From JACOTV01 sp964445135 (GTDB taxonomy: Bacteria > Patescibacteriota > Microgenomatia > UBA1406 > GWC2-37-13), in contig CAYUJW010000014.1 of assembly GCA_964445135.1 (NCBI GenBank), forward strand, positions 1-20,787: DNA of 20,787 bases, given 5' to 3'. Shown piece by piece: positions 7,427 through 13,988 of the stretch. The notes below the pieces were generated by a model, which worked only from the letters and a program-made list of their open reading frames with translations, was not told the origin of the DNA and made no database searches. Every line of letters begins with the position of its first letter. Position 1 is the first letter of the stretch. The translations under genes were made by a program, and so were the position numbers.

Positions 7427-8073
7427 TTACATTGTCCACCGCAACATGCGCCTTGATCGGCACAACATGTCATCATTGCAACAAATTGCTGCTCCACAAC
7501 GGCCCAATTCATATTTTTGAAAAATGCTTCAACGTATGCTGCTCTGGCTGATCCGTGATCGATAAAGTATGCGTGTTCATAGGTGTCAAGCGCTACAACT
7601 GGAACTGCTCCCCACACAGGATAGGCATTTTGCGCATCACCTAAATAGTTAAACAGGCGACCTTCTTGTTGATTCCATGCGGTCCATACCCATCCGCGCG
7701 CAGCAATAGCCGTTGCTTTCATATCCGCCAGGTATGCTTCAACTGATCCAAAATCGCGCTCAACCTGTTGCTTAAACATGCCGGTTGTGAGCTGACCATC
7801 ACCGCCGAGGTGATTGAAATACATCTCATGATTTACTATGCCACCCCATGCAAAGGTGAGCTCTACCTTGAGTTCTCGAATCTTTGAGTAGGACTGATTA
7901 GCGGCTGCCCGATCTTCATCAGTCAGAGCATCTAGTCCACTTTGAATCTCGTTGTATTTTTTGACGTATCCTTCGTAAAGTTTTAGGTGCTCCTCAATGG
8001 TTTTTTTACTAATTCCATCCATCTTAAAAATGGATTCAGGAAATGATTGGGCGACGCGAGGTTGTTTGTTCAT
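7417..8073 (-). CDS. sod: Fe/Mn superoxide dismutase with cysteine-rich C-terminal tail
   Basis: The enzyme converts superoxide to oxygen and hydrogen peroxide with an iron or manganese centre. With the ATG at 8073 it has 218 residues. All four metal ligands are identifiable: His29 (TIEEH), His82 (VNHEMYFNHLGG), Asp163 and His167 (ALDTYEHAYF). The usual second-shell HH pair after the first ligand is replaced by LY, so it is a divergent subgroup and metal preference cannot be called. The last 16 residues carry six cysteines (203, 204, 210, 211, 215, 217) as CC, CC and CxC; there is no cysteine anywhere else. Such a tail is not part of the standard fold and may bind metal. No signal peptide is seen. 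A GTG at 8088 is an alternative start. Confidence 0.93.
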   Translation of the reverse strand: MNKQPRVAQSFPESIFKMDGISKKTIEEHLKLYEGYVKKYNEIQSGLDALTDEDRAAANQSYSKIRELKVELTFAWGGIVNHEMYFNHLGGDGQLTTGMFKQQVERDFGSVEAYLADMKATAIAARGWVWTAWNQQEGRLFNYLGDAQNAYPVWGAVPVVALDTYEHAYFIDHGSARAAYVEAFFKNMNWAVVEQQFVAMMTCCADQGACCGGQCNCK

Positions 8074-8109
8074 ATATGTTTTAGGCACAAATAATAATAA
8101 ATTGAGAAA

Positions 8110-8532
8110 CTATTGCAATGTTCCGATCTGAAACTGCGGGAGCAAATCACGAGCTTCTTGCTTGTGTGGCCTACCCTCTTTTGGAATCATGTTAAACATC
8201 ACCGTTGCATCTTTGCCGCATCCGTCCAATATCTCCGCTTCTCCTGGATGATCTCCACTTGCCACATATGCGCTCACATCATATACACGACCACTAATGG
8301 CCACCCAGCAGTCTGAGGGTGAGTTGTGCGCAGATACTTCTGACATACTGTAACTTTTGACGGGGGTTGTTTCAGTGTTGTTTTGCCCGCCCTGGGCTGG
8401 AGTCGTATTGGGGGCCGGAGATGTTGACCCACCCTGTGTAACGGCGCTTGGCGCAGCTTGTCGTGTGAGGGCAAAGTAAGCGCCACCCATGATAATTGCC
8501 ATAACAACTGCGATGATAACCGGTGATCTCAT
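8110..8532 (-). CDS. Exported/membrane-anchored cytochrome b5-like heme-binding protein
   Basis: This 140-residue protein has an N-terminal hydrophobic segment (about 4-21), a Ser/Thr/Pro/Gly/Gln-rich linker (about 25-58) and a cytochrome b5-like domain (about 60-139). The domain shows the family marks SDCWVAISGRVYDVSAY, the first heme histidine His95 in HPG, GKDAT, and the second heme histidine His123 before the ARDLLPQFQIGTL end. It should bind b-type heme on the outer face of the membrane and act in electron transfer. The partner is not evident. The gene lies between trmD and sod on one strand, so a loose link to oxygen handling is possible. An extended -10 element is 6 bases before the start codon. 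Confidence 0.87.
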   Translation of the reverse strand: MRSPVIIAVVMAIIMGGAYFALTRQAAPSAVTQGGSTSPAPNTTPAQGGQNNTETTPVKSYSMSEVSAHNSPSDCWVAISGRVYDVSAYVASGDHPGEAEILDGCGKDATVMFNMIPKEGRPHKQEARDLLPQFQIGTLQ

Positions 8533-8538
8533 ACCCTC

Positions 8539-8547
8539 ATGATATCA
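8539..8547 (-). promoter_or_regulatory. Extended -10 element before the cytochrome b5 gene
   Basis: On the minus strand this reads TGATATCAT: TG, one base, then TATCAT ending 6 bases before the ATG at 8532. The spacing fits leaderless transcription. The intervening GAGGGT could instead serve as a weak ribosome binding site for a longer transcript. Confidence 0.4.
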
Positions 8548-8577
8548 TTTGTGGCCTGAAAATACCCTGAAACATGC

Positions 8578-9333
8578 TTACTCTAAGAGGTCTGGACGTT
8601 TTTCTACGGTTTGCGCATATGCTTGTTGCAGTTTCCACACGCGAATTTTCTTTGGGTCACCACACAGAAGAATCTCAGGCACGCCCACTCCCTCGTACAT
8701 TTCTGGACGCGTAAAATGCGCATATTCAAGCAGCTGTACATGTGTTCGACCTATTGCAACAAGCGAACTCAATTGTTCAGTCTTGCCAACTGCCGACATA
8801 AGCTCTGCCAATTCAATATGCATAAATGATTCATCTTCCGTCGCATCTTCTTTTTTCAAAACTCCTGGCAACAGACGAACGACTGAATCGATCACCGCAG
8901 CTGCCGCAATCTCACCACCCGTCATTACAAAATCGCCAAGCGATACTTCCTCATCAATCTGCGGCATAATTCGCTCATCCACCCCCTCGTACCTTCCACA
9001 AATGATGAGCAGATGTTCAAGCTTTGTAAGTTCATGAGCTTTTGATTGAGTGTAAGGAATACCTTTGGCCGATGTTAACAGCACAAATGGCTTGGAGGAC
9101 TGCTCATGACGGGCCGCGCCAAGCGCCCGGGCCAATACATCAACCCGAAGCACCATCCCCGCGCCCCCTCCATATGGCCGATCATCTACTGTGCCATATG
9201 AATCAGTGGCATAGTCGCGCAGATTCACCACATCAATGGTGACTGCACCTTTTGTTTGTGCGCGCCCCAAAATACTCTCTCCCAATAATTGGCTCATCAT
9301 CTGCGGAAAGAGCGTTATAACAGTGATTTTCAT
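8578..9333 (-). CDS. trmD: tRNA (guanine-N1)-methyltransferase TrmD
   Basis: TrmD methylates G37 next to the anticodon of tRNAs that read CNN and some other codons, preventing +1 frameshifts; it uses S-adenosylmethionine. This 251-residue protein opens with the diagnostic MKITVITLFPQMM. It contains DRPYGGGAGMVLR and the SPOUT trefoil-knot cofactor site LLIICGRYEGVDERI followed by SLGDFVMTGGEIAA. The C-terminal end has the RPEMYEGVGVPEILLCGDPKKI stretch, split here as RPEMYEGVGVPEILL then CGDPKKI. The frame extends 31 codons upstream, but that part overlaps the divergent yidD promoter, and the ATG at 9333 gives the family start. The usual bacterial neighbours (rpsP, rimM, rplS) are absent here. 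Confidence 0.96.
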   Translation of the reverse strand: MKITVITLFPQMMSQLLGESILGRAQTKGAVTIDVVNLRDYATDSYGTVDDRPYGGGAGMVLRVDVLARALGAARHEQSSKPFVLLTSAKGIPYTQSKAHELTKLEHLLIICGRYEGVDERIMPQIDEEVSLGDFVMTGGEIAAAAVIDSVVRLLPGVLKKEDATEDESFMHIELAELMSAVGKTEQLSSLVAIGRTHVQLLEYAHFTRPEMYEGVGVPEILLCGDPKKIRVWKLQQAYAQTVEKRPDLLE

Positions 9334-9343
9334 AGTATGCCCA

Positions 9344-9352
9344 ATTGTACCA
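9344..9352 (-). promoter_or_regulatory. Extended -10 promoter of trmD
   Basis: On the minus strand this reads TGGTACAAT, identical to the element before era. It ends 10 bases before the ATG at 9333, giving a leader of only a few bases. No -35 match is visible at the proper distance. Confidence 0.55.
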
Positions 9353-9371
9353 ACCCACCGCACAAAATGGA

Positions 9372-9380
9372 TGATAAGAT
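9372..9380 (+). promoter_or_regulatory. Extended -10 promoter of yidD
   Basis: TGATAAGAT: TG, one base, then TAAGAT at 9375-9380. The ATG at 9388 follows after 7 bases, the spacing expected for a leaderless mRNA. The element is back-to-back with the trmD promoter; the two -10 boxes are 25 bases apart on opposite strands. Confidence 0.5.
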
Positions 9381-9387
9381 TGAACGT

Positions 9388-9597
9388 ATGAAAGCGGTCG
9401 TTCTTACACTCATTGAGGTGTATCAATCATTTTCGCTCTTTCTTCATGCAACAATGGGGATCCCACCAGGGCGCGGATGTCGATTCAACCCAACATGCAG
9501 CGAGTACACAAAACAAATGATTAGAGAGCGCGGAGTCATAAAAGGATTGTGGCTCGGCACCAATCAACTTGCTCGCTGCCACCCCTGGTCCTCATGA
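9388..9597 (+). CDS. yidD: Membrane protein insertion efficiency factor YidD
   Basis: YidD is a small membrane-associated protein that helps the YidC insertase integrate inner-membrane proteins. With the ATG at 9388 it has 69 residues, the usual size. The family signature is clear: an N-terminal amphipathic LIEVYQSFSLFL, then GRGCRFNPTCSEYTKQMI, a hydrophobic-basic VIKGLWLG, and the ending LARCHPW. The three conserved cysteines (31, 37 and 64) are present. Two in-frame upstream starts (9289 and 9367) would lie across the promoter region and add an unrelated N-terminus. The gene is away from its common rpmH-rnpA-yidC context. Confidence 0.9.
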   Translation: MKAVVLTLIEVYQSFSLFLHATMGIPPGRGCRFNPTCSEYTKQMIRERGVIKGLWLGTNQLARCHPWSS

Positions 9598-9603
9598 GCC
9601 CTC

Positions 9604-9650
9604 ATCCATGAAAATTTTGAGGCCAAACAACCTGCGAGGTTAGATAGGCA
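9604..9650 (+). repeat. Left copy of the direct repeat flanking the RAYT gene
   Basis: The first 31 bases (9604-9634, beginning ATCCATGAAAATTTTGAGG) are identical to 10389-10419. The following 14 bases (9637-9650) match 10423-10436 apart from four differences, all transitions. It contains a hairpin AACCT-GCG-AGGTT (9629-9641). It begins 6 bases after the yidD stop. The matching hairpin at the other end differs in sequence but keeps its pairing. Confidence 0.9.
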
Positions 9651-9656
9651 CATTTT

Positions 9657-9673
9657 TGTCATGAAATATGACA
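9657..9673 (+). repeat. Short inverted repeat upstream of the RAYT gene
   Basis: TGTCAT-N5-ATGACA, between the left direct repeat and the transposase start. It could be part of the element's left end or an operator. No second copy is visible beside the right repeat. Confidence 0.45.
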
Positions 9674-9722
9674 GCTTTGTCATCGTCTTTTGCATGGACA
9701 GATCGTAGAATGCCCATAACCC

Positions 9723-10364
9723 ATGTCTCAAAAAGCGCATCAATTGGCTCAGGCAAGATACTTTCATGTATACAACAAAAGCATTTCGGGCTTTCAGATT
9801 TTTCGCGCGCCGGCCAACGCTTCTCGATTTATTCAGACACTTAGCTATTACCGCGCCCCACATACACAAATGAGTTTTTCGCAAGCAATACGAACAAACA
9901 CTTACCAACCAACAAGCGCTCTCACTCATGTGAATAATTCGCTCCACATACTCGCATATTGCATCATGCCAACTCACTATCATTTACTTGTCAATGTAGA
10001 CGGGGCACAAACCTTGTCTCAGTTTATCTCGGTCGTCGAAAATAGCTATACGCGATACCTAAACAGAAAAACCAACAGACTTGGACCGCTTTGGCAATCT
10101 CGATTCAAGAAAAGAGTTATAGAGTCCAACTCCGAACTACTCCACGTCACCCGATATATTCATCTGAATCCGACAAGCGCCGGCTTAGTTGATAATCCAA
10201 AAGATTGGATATATTCATCCTACCGCGACTACACATCAATGGAGTCTGAATTTCAACTGCCACCTGAGATTTCGATACGTAAAAAGCCTGCCTACCAACG
10301 CTTCTGCATCAGCAACCTCACTTACCAGCAGCATCTTCAGCGCATCAAAAAATCTCTTAAATGA
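9723..10364 (+). CDS. REP-associated tyrosine transposase (RAYT, Y1_Tnp family)
   Basis: This 213-residue protein is a Y1/HUH single-stranded DNA transposase of the RAYT branch. The metal-binding HUH motif is HYH (85-87) in AYCIMPTHYHLLV. The helix with the nucleophilic tyrosine follows in ENSYTRYLNRK (Tyr109 and Tyr112 are the candidates). The RAYT signatures GPLWQSRFK, TRYIHLNP, AGLV and the W-x-SS ending are present. The frame is intact, so it may be active. RAYTs are thought to mobilise or maintain REP palindromes, and here the gene is flanked by repeats with hairpins. A possible -10 box TAGAAT lies at 9706-9711. The gene looks domesticated or single-copy in this window; copy number elsewhere is unknown. 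Confidence 0.92.
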   Translation: MSQKAHQLAQARYFHVYNKSISGFQIFRAPANASRFIQTLSYYRAPHTQMSFSQAIRTNTYQPTSALTHVNNSLHILAYCIMPTHYHLLVNVDGAQTLSQFISVVENSYTRYLNRKTNRLGPLWQSRFKKRVIESNSELLHVTRYIHLNPTSAGLVDNPKDWIYSSYRDYTSMESEFQLPPEISIRKKPAYQRFCISNLTYQQHLQRIKKSLK

Positions 10365-10388
10365 AGTACTGTGACTGCTTACCACCCA

Positions 10389-10436
10389 ATCCATGAAAAT
10401 TTTGAGGCCAAACAACCTGGTCAGGTTGGACGGGCG
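10389..10436 (+). repeat. Right copy of the direct repeat flanking the RAYT gene
   Basis: Positions 10389-10419 are identical to 9604-9634. The hairpin here is longer, CAACCTG-GT-CAGGTTG (10413-10428). It starts 24 bases after the transposase stop. Positions 10365-10456 hold no gene, only this repeat and short flanks. Confidence 0.9.
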
Positions 10437-10456
10437 TAAACATGTGACTGATTGAT

Positions 10457-11167
10457 TTATGAAGTTCTGATTTGGACAGCCGCATATTGGCTCGCTGTCT
10501 CTTGAAGAAGGTGAGCGATGTGTGCCGCATGTTCTGGCGCCTCAATTGATTCTTTGCGATCGGCCAGCTGCTGCATTCCCGGCGAAAGGGGTGAAAAATC
10601 CGTTCCCTTTGCAACGTGTGCAACTTGTGGGTTATGCACAAAGCGAGTTGCCAAGATGTTCGGCAGCCACACTCCACTCGTTGTGTAAAATGGTTCTTTC
10701 TCACGGTGATAGCGCCAACCAAAAACTCCTTCAAGCTCAATTCCGACGACCGTATGTACTGAGGTACTCTTATCTGGGGTTTTGAATACCAAGCTTGCAG
10801 AGCTTACCATGCGCCGCATCCCTACTCCGTAGCCCATATCTGGCGTTCTCCCATACACACATATCCCAACCATCATGGGCGCAGCAAACTCGTCAAATAC
10901 CTCACTCACTTGTTTTGCGTATTGCTTAAAGCTCGCGCGAGTTGGTCGGCGGTCTGGCGCTTTATAAAGCGTCATGAGTGCATTTATCCCTTGTGTATCA
11001 AATGACCGATCCTCATCATATGCCCGATACCCGCGTTCATCACACCCAACAAACGGGGCTCCATTCATCATGATGCGATGTGCCACTTCGCGAGCATCAA
11101 TACGAGACGTGTATTCTGTCTCTAAAAACTTAGGCTCCCTTGCTTGTCTTGATCTTCTCTCTACCAT
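10457..11167 (-). CDS. Hypothetical protein, 236 aa
   Basis: I do not recognise a domain in this protein. It is soluble-looking, with no signal peptide or membrane helix, and has a basic N-terminus (MVERRSRQAREPK). The centre contains a glycine/methionine-rich GICVYGRTPDMGYGVGMRRM stretch and an aromatic patch GVFGWRYHREKEPFY. The C-terminal 40 residues look helical and Ala/Glu/Gln-rich. Only two cysteines are present. It has its own leaderless-type promoter and stands alone between the RAYT element and the divergent clpB promoter. Its start is 49 bases from the CIRCE-like site, so co-regulation with clpB is possible but unproven. The coding call rests on an intact long frame and the promoter. 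Confidence 0.75.
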   Translation of the reverse strand: MVERRSRQAREPKFLETEYTSRIDAREVAHRIMMNGAPFVGCDERGYRAYDEDRSFDTQGINALMTLYKAPDRRPTRASFKQYAKQVSEVFDEFAAPMMVGICVYGRTPDMGYGVGMRRMVSSASLVFKTPDKSTSVHTVVGIELEGVFGWRYHREKEPFYTTSGVWLPNILATRFVHNPQVAHVAKGTDFSPLSPGMQQLADRKESIEAPEHAAHIAHLLQETASQYAAVQIRTS

Positions 11168-11174
11168 CGCGCAC

Positions 11175-11183
11175 AGTATAGCA
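11175..11183 (-). promoter_or_regulatory. Extended -10 promoter of the 236-aa gene
   Basis: On the minus strand this reads TGCTATACT: TG, one base, then TATACT ending 7 bases before the ATG at 11167. The spacing is that of a leaderless transcript. Confidence 0.55.
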
Positions 11184-11215
11184 AAGTACGTTCATTGTGG
11201 GCATGACAAACAATA

Positions 11216-11242
11216 TTAGCAATCTATTGACATATCTGCTAA
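11216..11242 (+). promoter_or_regulatory. CIRCE-like HrcA operator of clpB
   Basis: TTAGCA-N15-TGCTAA. The CIRCE consensus is TTAGCACTC-N9-GAGTGCTAA, so the outer six bases of both arms and the total length of 27 match exactly. The inner three bases of each arm match only in part (ATC for CTC, ATC for GAG), giving 14 of 18 positions. It overlaps the -35 box of the clpB promoter, as expected for a repressor site. HrcA binding is inferred. Confidence 0.68.
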
Positions 11243-11255
11243 TTCTCATTACAAT
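11227..11255 (+). promoter_or_regulatory. Sigma-70 promoter of clpB
   Basis: TTGACA (11227-11232), a 17-base spacer, then TACAAT (11250-11255): the best promoter in the window. The start point should be near 11262, leaving a leader of about 20 bases before the ATG at 11283. Confidence 0.72.
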
Positions 11256-11282
11256 AAGGAAGATATAAGTTTATATATACCT

Positions 11283-13421
11283 ATGCAAGCATCATATCAA
11301 CCACCAGCTGAGCAGGAAAAACCGCTGGAAAAGTACACGTCAAATCTAACTGAATTAGCCCGAAGCGGCAAGATTGATCCCGTCATTGGGCGCGACGAAG
11401 AAGTGCGACGCGTCATGCAAATACTCAGTCGTCGAACCAAAAATAACCCAGTTCTTTTGGGTGATCCTGGAGTTGGAAAAACTGCAATCATTGAAGGATT
11501 GGCCCAGCGAATCGTCAATGGTGACGTTCCCGCAACACTTGCCAACAAAGAGCTTTTAGTATTGGACTTAACGGGCATTCTTGCCGGCGCTGCATATCGA
11601 GGATCGTTTGAAGAGCGCATCAAAGGTGTGATCAATGAAGTTGAAAAGTCAGATGGAAAATACATCCTCTTTATTGATGAACTACATACCATAGTTGGGG
11701 CAGGAGCAGGAGATGGTGCAAGTGACGCAGGAAATATATTAAAGCCGGCACTCGCGCGCGGTGGGCTTCGCGCCATAGGAGCCACTACCGTTCGCGAATA
11801 TCGACAACATGTAGAACGCGATCCGGCGCTTGAACGTCGCTTTCAGCCAGTCTATGTGGATGAGCCGAGTCTGGAAGATAGTATCGCGATACTTCGTGGA
11901 ATTAAGGAAAAGTATGAAGTACATCATGGAATTAAAATCACCGATGATGCAATTATTGCAGCAGTTAATCTCTCAACTCGCTACATCACTGATCGTTTTT
12001 TGCCAGACAAGGCGATTGATTTAATTGATGAGGCGGCGTCAGGTGCCAAGATCGAGACCGAATCTATGCCGACTGAACTCGATCAAGTCAAACGCCGTAT
12101 GACGCAGCTTGATATCGAACTTGCAGCGCTTAAAAAAGAAAAAGATGTTGAACAACGACGAACAACGCTTGAGAAAGAACGCGCGCAACTTGATGACCGA
12201 TTTAAGTCGCTTGAATCAAAATGGAAACAGCAAAAGCAAGTCATTGCCAAGTTGCAAAAACTGCGCGTTGAACTTGATCAAGTGAAAGCAGATTTGGAAC
12301 GTGCCGAGCGCGACGTGAGCCTCGAGGAGGCGGCGCGCCTGAAATACGGCAAGATTCCACAAATTGAAAAAAATCTTGGCGAAGCAGAAAAACAATGGAA
12401 GGAAATTCCCAAAGATGAGCGCCTCCTCAAAGAACAGGTGACCGATGAGGATGTAGCCGCAATTGTAGCTCGCTGGACGCATATTCCCGTGATGCGCCTG
12501 CTGTCGAGCGAATCTGCTCGATTAGGAAAGCTTGAAGATGAACTCAAGGAGCGCGTCATTGGACAAGACCACGCCCTCCGTCGCGTCGCAAATGCCATTC
12601 GTCGTTCACGCGCTGGCCTGGCTGATGAAAATCGCCCAATTGGCTCGTTCTTATTCCTTGGTCCAACTGGCGTTGGAAAGACTGAAACGGCAAAAGCCTT
12701 GGCCTTTACCCTCTTTAATGACGAGCGGGCAATGGTGCGCATTGATATGAGCGAGTATCAGGAGCAACACAGTATTGCGCGCCTCATCGGAGCGCCTCCT
12801 GGCTATGTTGGGTATGATGAAGGAGGACAACTTACTGAGGCAGTTCGACGCAAACCATATAGCGTTATCTTGTTTGATGAAGTTGAAAAAGCGCATCCTC
12901 AGGTATTTGGTGCACTTTTGCAAGTCTTGGATGATGGGCGCTTGACTGATGGACGTGGCCGCACCGTTAATTTTAAAAATACCATCATCATCTTCACTTC
13001 AAATCTTGGGGCAGATGCATGGAGTGAAAAAGATCCAGCAGTTCGTGAAGATAAAATAGAGGCAGCACTTCGTCTCTTCTTCCGCCCAGAATTTTTGAAT
13101 CGTCTAGATGGCCAGATTACTTTTAATTCTCTCACTCCAGCCATGATTGAGTCGATCGTGAGTGTGCAAATACAAGAGCTCACAGCCCGCCTGCAGTCTC
13201 AGCAACTTCGACTTGAAGTGACAGCTGCCGTCACCAAGCATTTAAGTGATGTTGGCTTTGACCCGGTATACGGAGCTCGTCCACTCAAGCGAATCATCAA
13301 TGAGATGGTCGTTGACGAAGTGGCGCTTCAGATTGTTGAGGGCAAGATATTGCCGGGCGATATTGTTCGCGTCGACTACAAACAGCAAAAAATGGTGATT
13401 GAGGGTGTCAAGGTAAACTGA
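11283..13421 (+). CDS. clpB: ClpB-type AAA+ disaggregase lacking the N-terminal domain
   Basis: ClpB threads aggregated proteins through a hexameric pore and works with DnaK. This 712-residue protein has two AAA+ modules. The first has Walker A GDPGVGKT (60-67), pore loop AYRG and Walker B ILFIDE; the second has GPTGVGKT, GYVGYDEGG and ILFDEVEKAH. Between them lies a long charged coiled-coil middle domain (about residues 275-390) ending in LKYGKIPQIEKNL, the ClpB type. No IGF/IGL ClpP-docking loop is seen in the second module, which also favours ClpB over ClpC/ClpA. The usual N-terminal Clp-N domain (about 140 residues) is missing. It is absent by design, since the promoter sits right before this start. 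The gene is probably heat-shock controlled through the CIRCE-like site. Confidence 0.94.
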   Translation: MQASYQPPAEQEKPLEKYTSNLTELARSGKIDPVIGRDEEVRRVMQILSRRTKNNPVLLGDPGVGKTAIIEGLAQRIVNGDVPATLANKELLVLDLTGILAGAAYRGSFEERIKGVINEVEKSDGKYILFIDELHTIVGAGAGDGASDAGNILKPALARGGLRAIGATTVREYRQHVERDPALERRFQPVYVDEPSLEDSIAILRGIKEKYEVHHGIKITDDAIIAAVNLSTRYITDRFLPDKAIDLIDEAASGAKIETESMPTELDQVKRRMTQLDIELAALKKEKDVEQRRTTLEKERAQLDDRFKSLESKWKQQKQVIAKLQKLRVELDQVKADLERAERDVSLEEAARLKYGKIPQIEKNLGEAEKQWKEIPKDERLLKEQVTDEDVAAIVARWTHIPVMRLLSSESARLGKLEDELKERVIGQDHALRRVANAIRRSRAGLADENRPIGSFLFLGPTGVGKTETAKALAFTLFNDERAMVRIDMSEYQEQHSIARLIGAPPGYVGYDEGGQLTEAVRRKPYSVILFDEVEKAHPQVFGALLQVLDDGRLTDGRGRTVNFKNTIIIFTSNLGADAWSEKDPAVREDKIEAALRLFFRPEFLNRLDGQITFNSLTPAMIESIVSVQIQELTARLQSQQLRLEVTAAVTKHLSDVGFDPVYGARPLKRIINEMVVDEVALQIVEGKILPGDIVRVDYKQQKMVIEGVKVN

Positions 13422-13432
13422 TGCGGCCAGGC

Positions 13433-13978
13433 TTACGGAGTGCTCGAGCATTGCTTGAGCGCTGGAAGGTGCTTATCGCGCGCTTTTTGAAGATTGCTGG
13501 TAAATACTGCTCGAACCTGCGCATGTCGCACGCTGGTCAAATAGGACTCGTACATGCGAATGTTTTCATCAACTTGTGCCATGGCCATCTCACATGCTTG
13601 AGAAAAGGACTCAGGAGCAGCAACTGCCGTGGCTGGGGCTATAGGAACTTTGAGCGAATTGACCTGATATATCTGTATGATGGCCGTTGAGTTGCGAAAG
13701 GCTGGAGTGACAATCCGGTCAAATGGCACAGCCTGCCCATATTTTTTCACAATTACATCAAAGATTGCGTTCATCCGGTACTCTTGCTCAAGAGCCGTGT
13801 TCATGGCCTCAATCTCATCCTGACTTAATCCCTCATCCACACTCTTTGTCGGGACAACCGACGTCTTGATTTTTTGCTCAACACCTGGAGCTGGAGCATA
13901 TGTTGCCCGAACCAGCAAGACAATAATAATCAGAAGTACAAACAACACTGCGACTGTGATTTTTTGATGAACTTTCAT
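13433..13978 (-). CDS. Membrane-anchored ferritin-like (DUF2202-like) protein
   Basis: This 181-residue protein has one N-terminal membrane helix (about 7-23) and an outer helical domain. The pattern LSQDEIEAMNTALEQEYRMNAIFDVIVKKYG (split: LSQDEIEAMN, then ALEQEYRMNAIFDVI) and the ending NLQKARDKHLPALKQ resemble DUF2202 ferritin-like proteins. In that family a helix with sE..H supplies metal ligands; here the equivalent place reads TPAFRNSTAI, so at least part of the diiron site appears lost. Function is therefore uncertain and may be structural. Its stop is 11 bases from the clpB stop, tail-to-tail. The family assignment is moderate. Confidence 0.6.
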   Translation of the reverse strand: MKVHQKITVAVLFVLLIIIVLLVRATYAPAPGVEQKIKTSVVPTKSVDEGLSQDEIEAMNTALEQEYRMNAIFDVIVKKYGQAVPFDRIVTPAFRNSTAIIQIYQVNSLKVPIAPATAVAAPESFSQACEMAMAQVDENIRMYESYLTSVRHAQVRAVFTSNLQKARDKHLPALKQCSSTP

Positions 13979-13988
13979 ACTATCTTTT

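Larger units (their letters stand above)
9604..10436 (+). mobile_element. RAYT/REP-like element (transposase gene between two hairpin repeats)
   Basis: A single-strand-type Y1 transposase gene is bracketed by two direct repeats of about 46 bases, each with a hairpin at the same relative place. The unit is about 830 bp. It resembles a REPtron (a RAYT gene with flanking REP palindromes) or a minimal IS200/IS605-type element with subterminal hairpins. It sits cleanly between yidD and an unrelated minus-strand gene. No target duplication is expected for this class. Element limits are inferred from the repeats only. Confidence 0.65.

Noticed and set aside
9564..9983. A 139-codon open frame on the minus strand opposite the transposase
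   Set aside because: It lies antisense to a clear RAYT gene and its left repeat, has no family resemblance, and spans the element boundary.
12278..12742. A 154-codon Arg/Ser-rich minus-strand frame inside clpB
   Set aside because: It is the mirror of a strongly conserved clpB coding region; its composition is that of an antisense shadow.
13433..13490. GC-rich inverted segments (GCTCGAGC and GCTTGAGC) near the clpB/ferritin-like junction as a terminator
   Set aside because: They lie inside the end of the ferritin-like coding region, the stem is imperfect, and no T-run follows.
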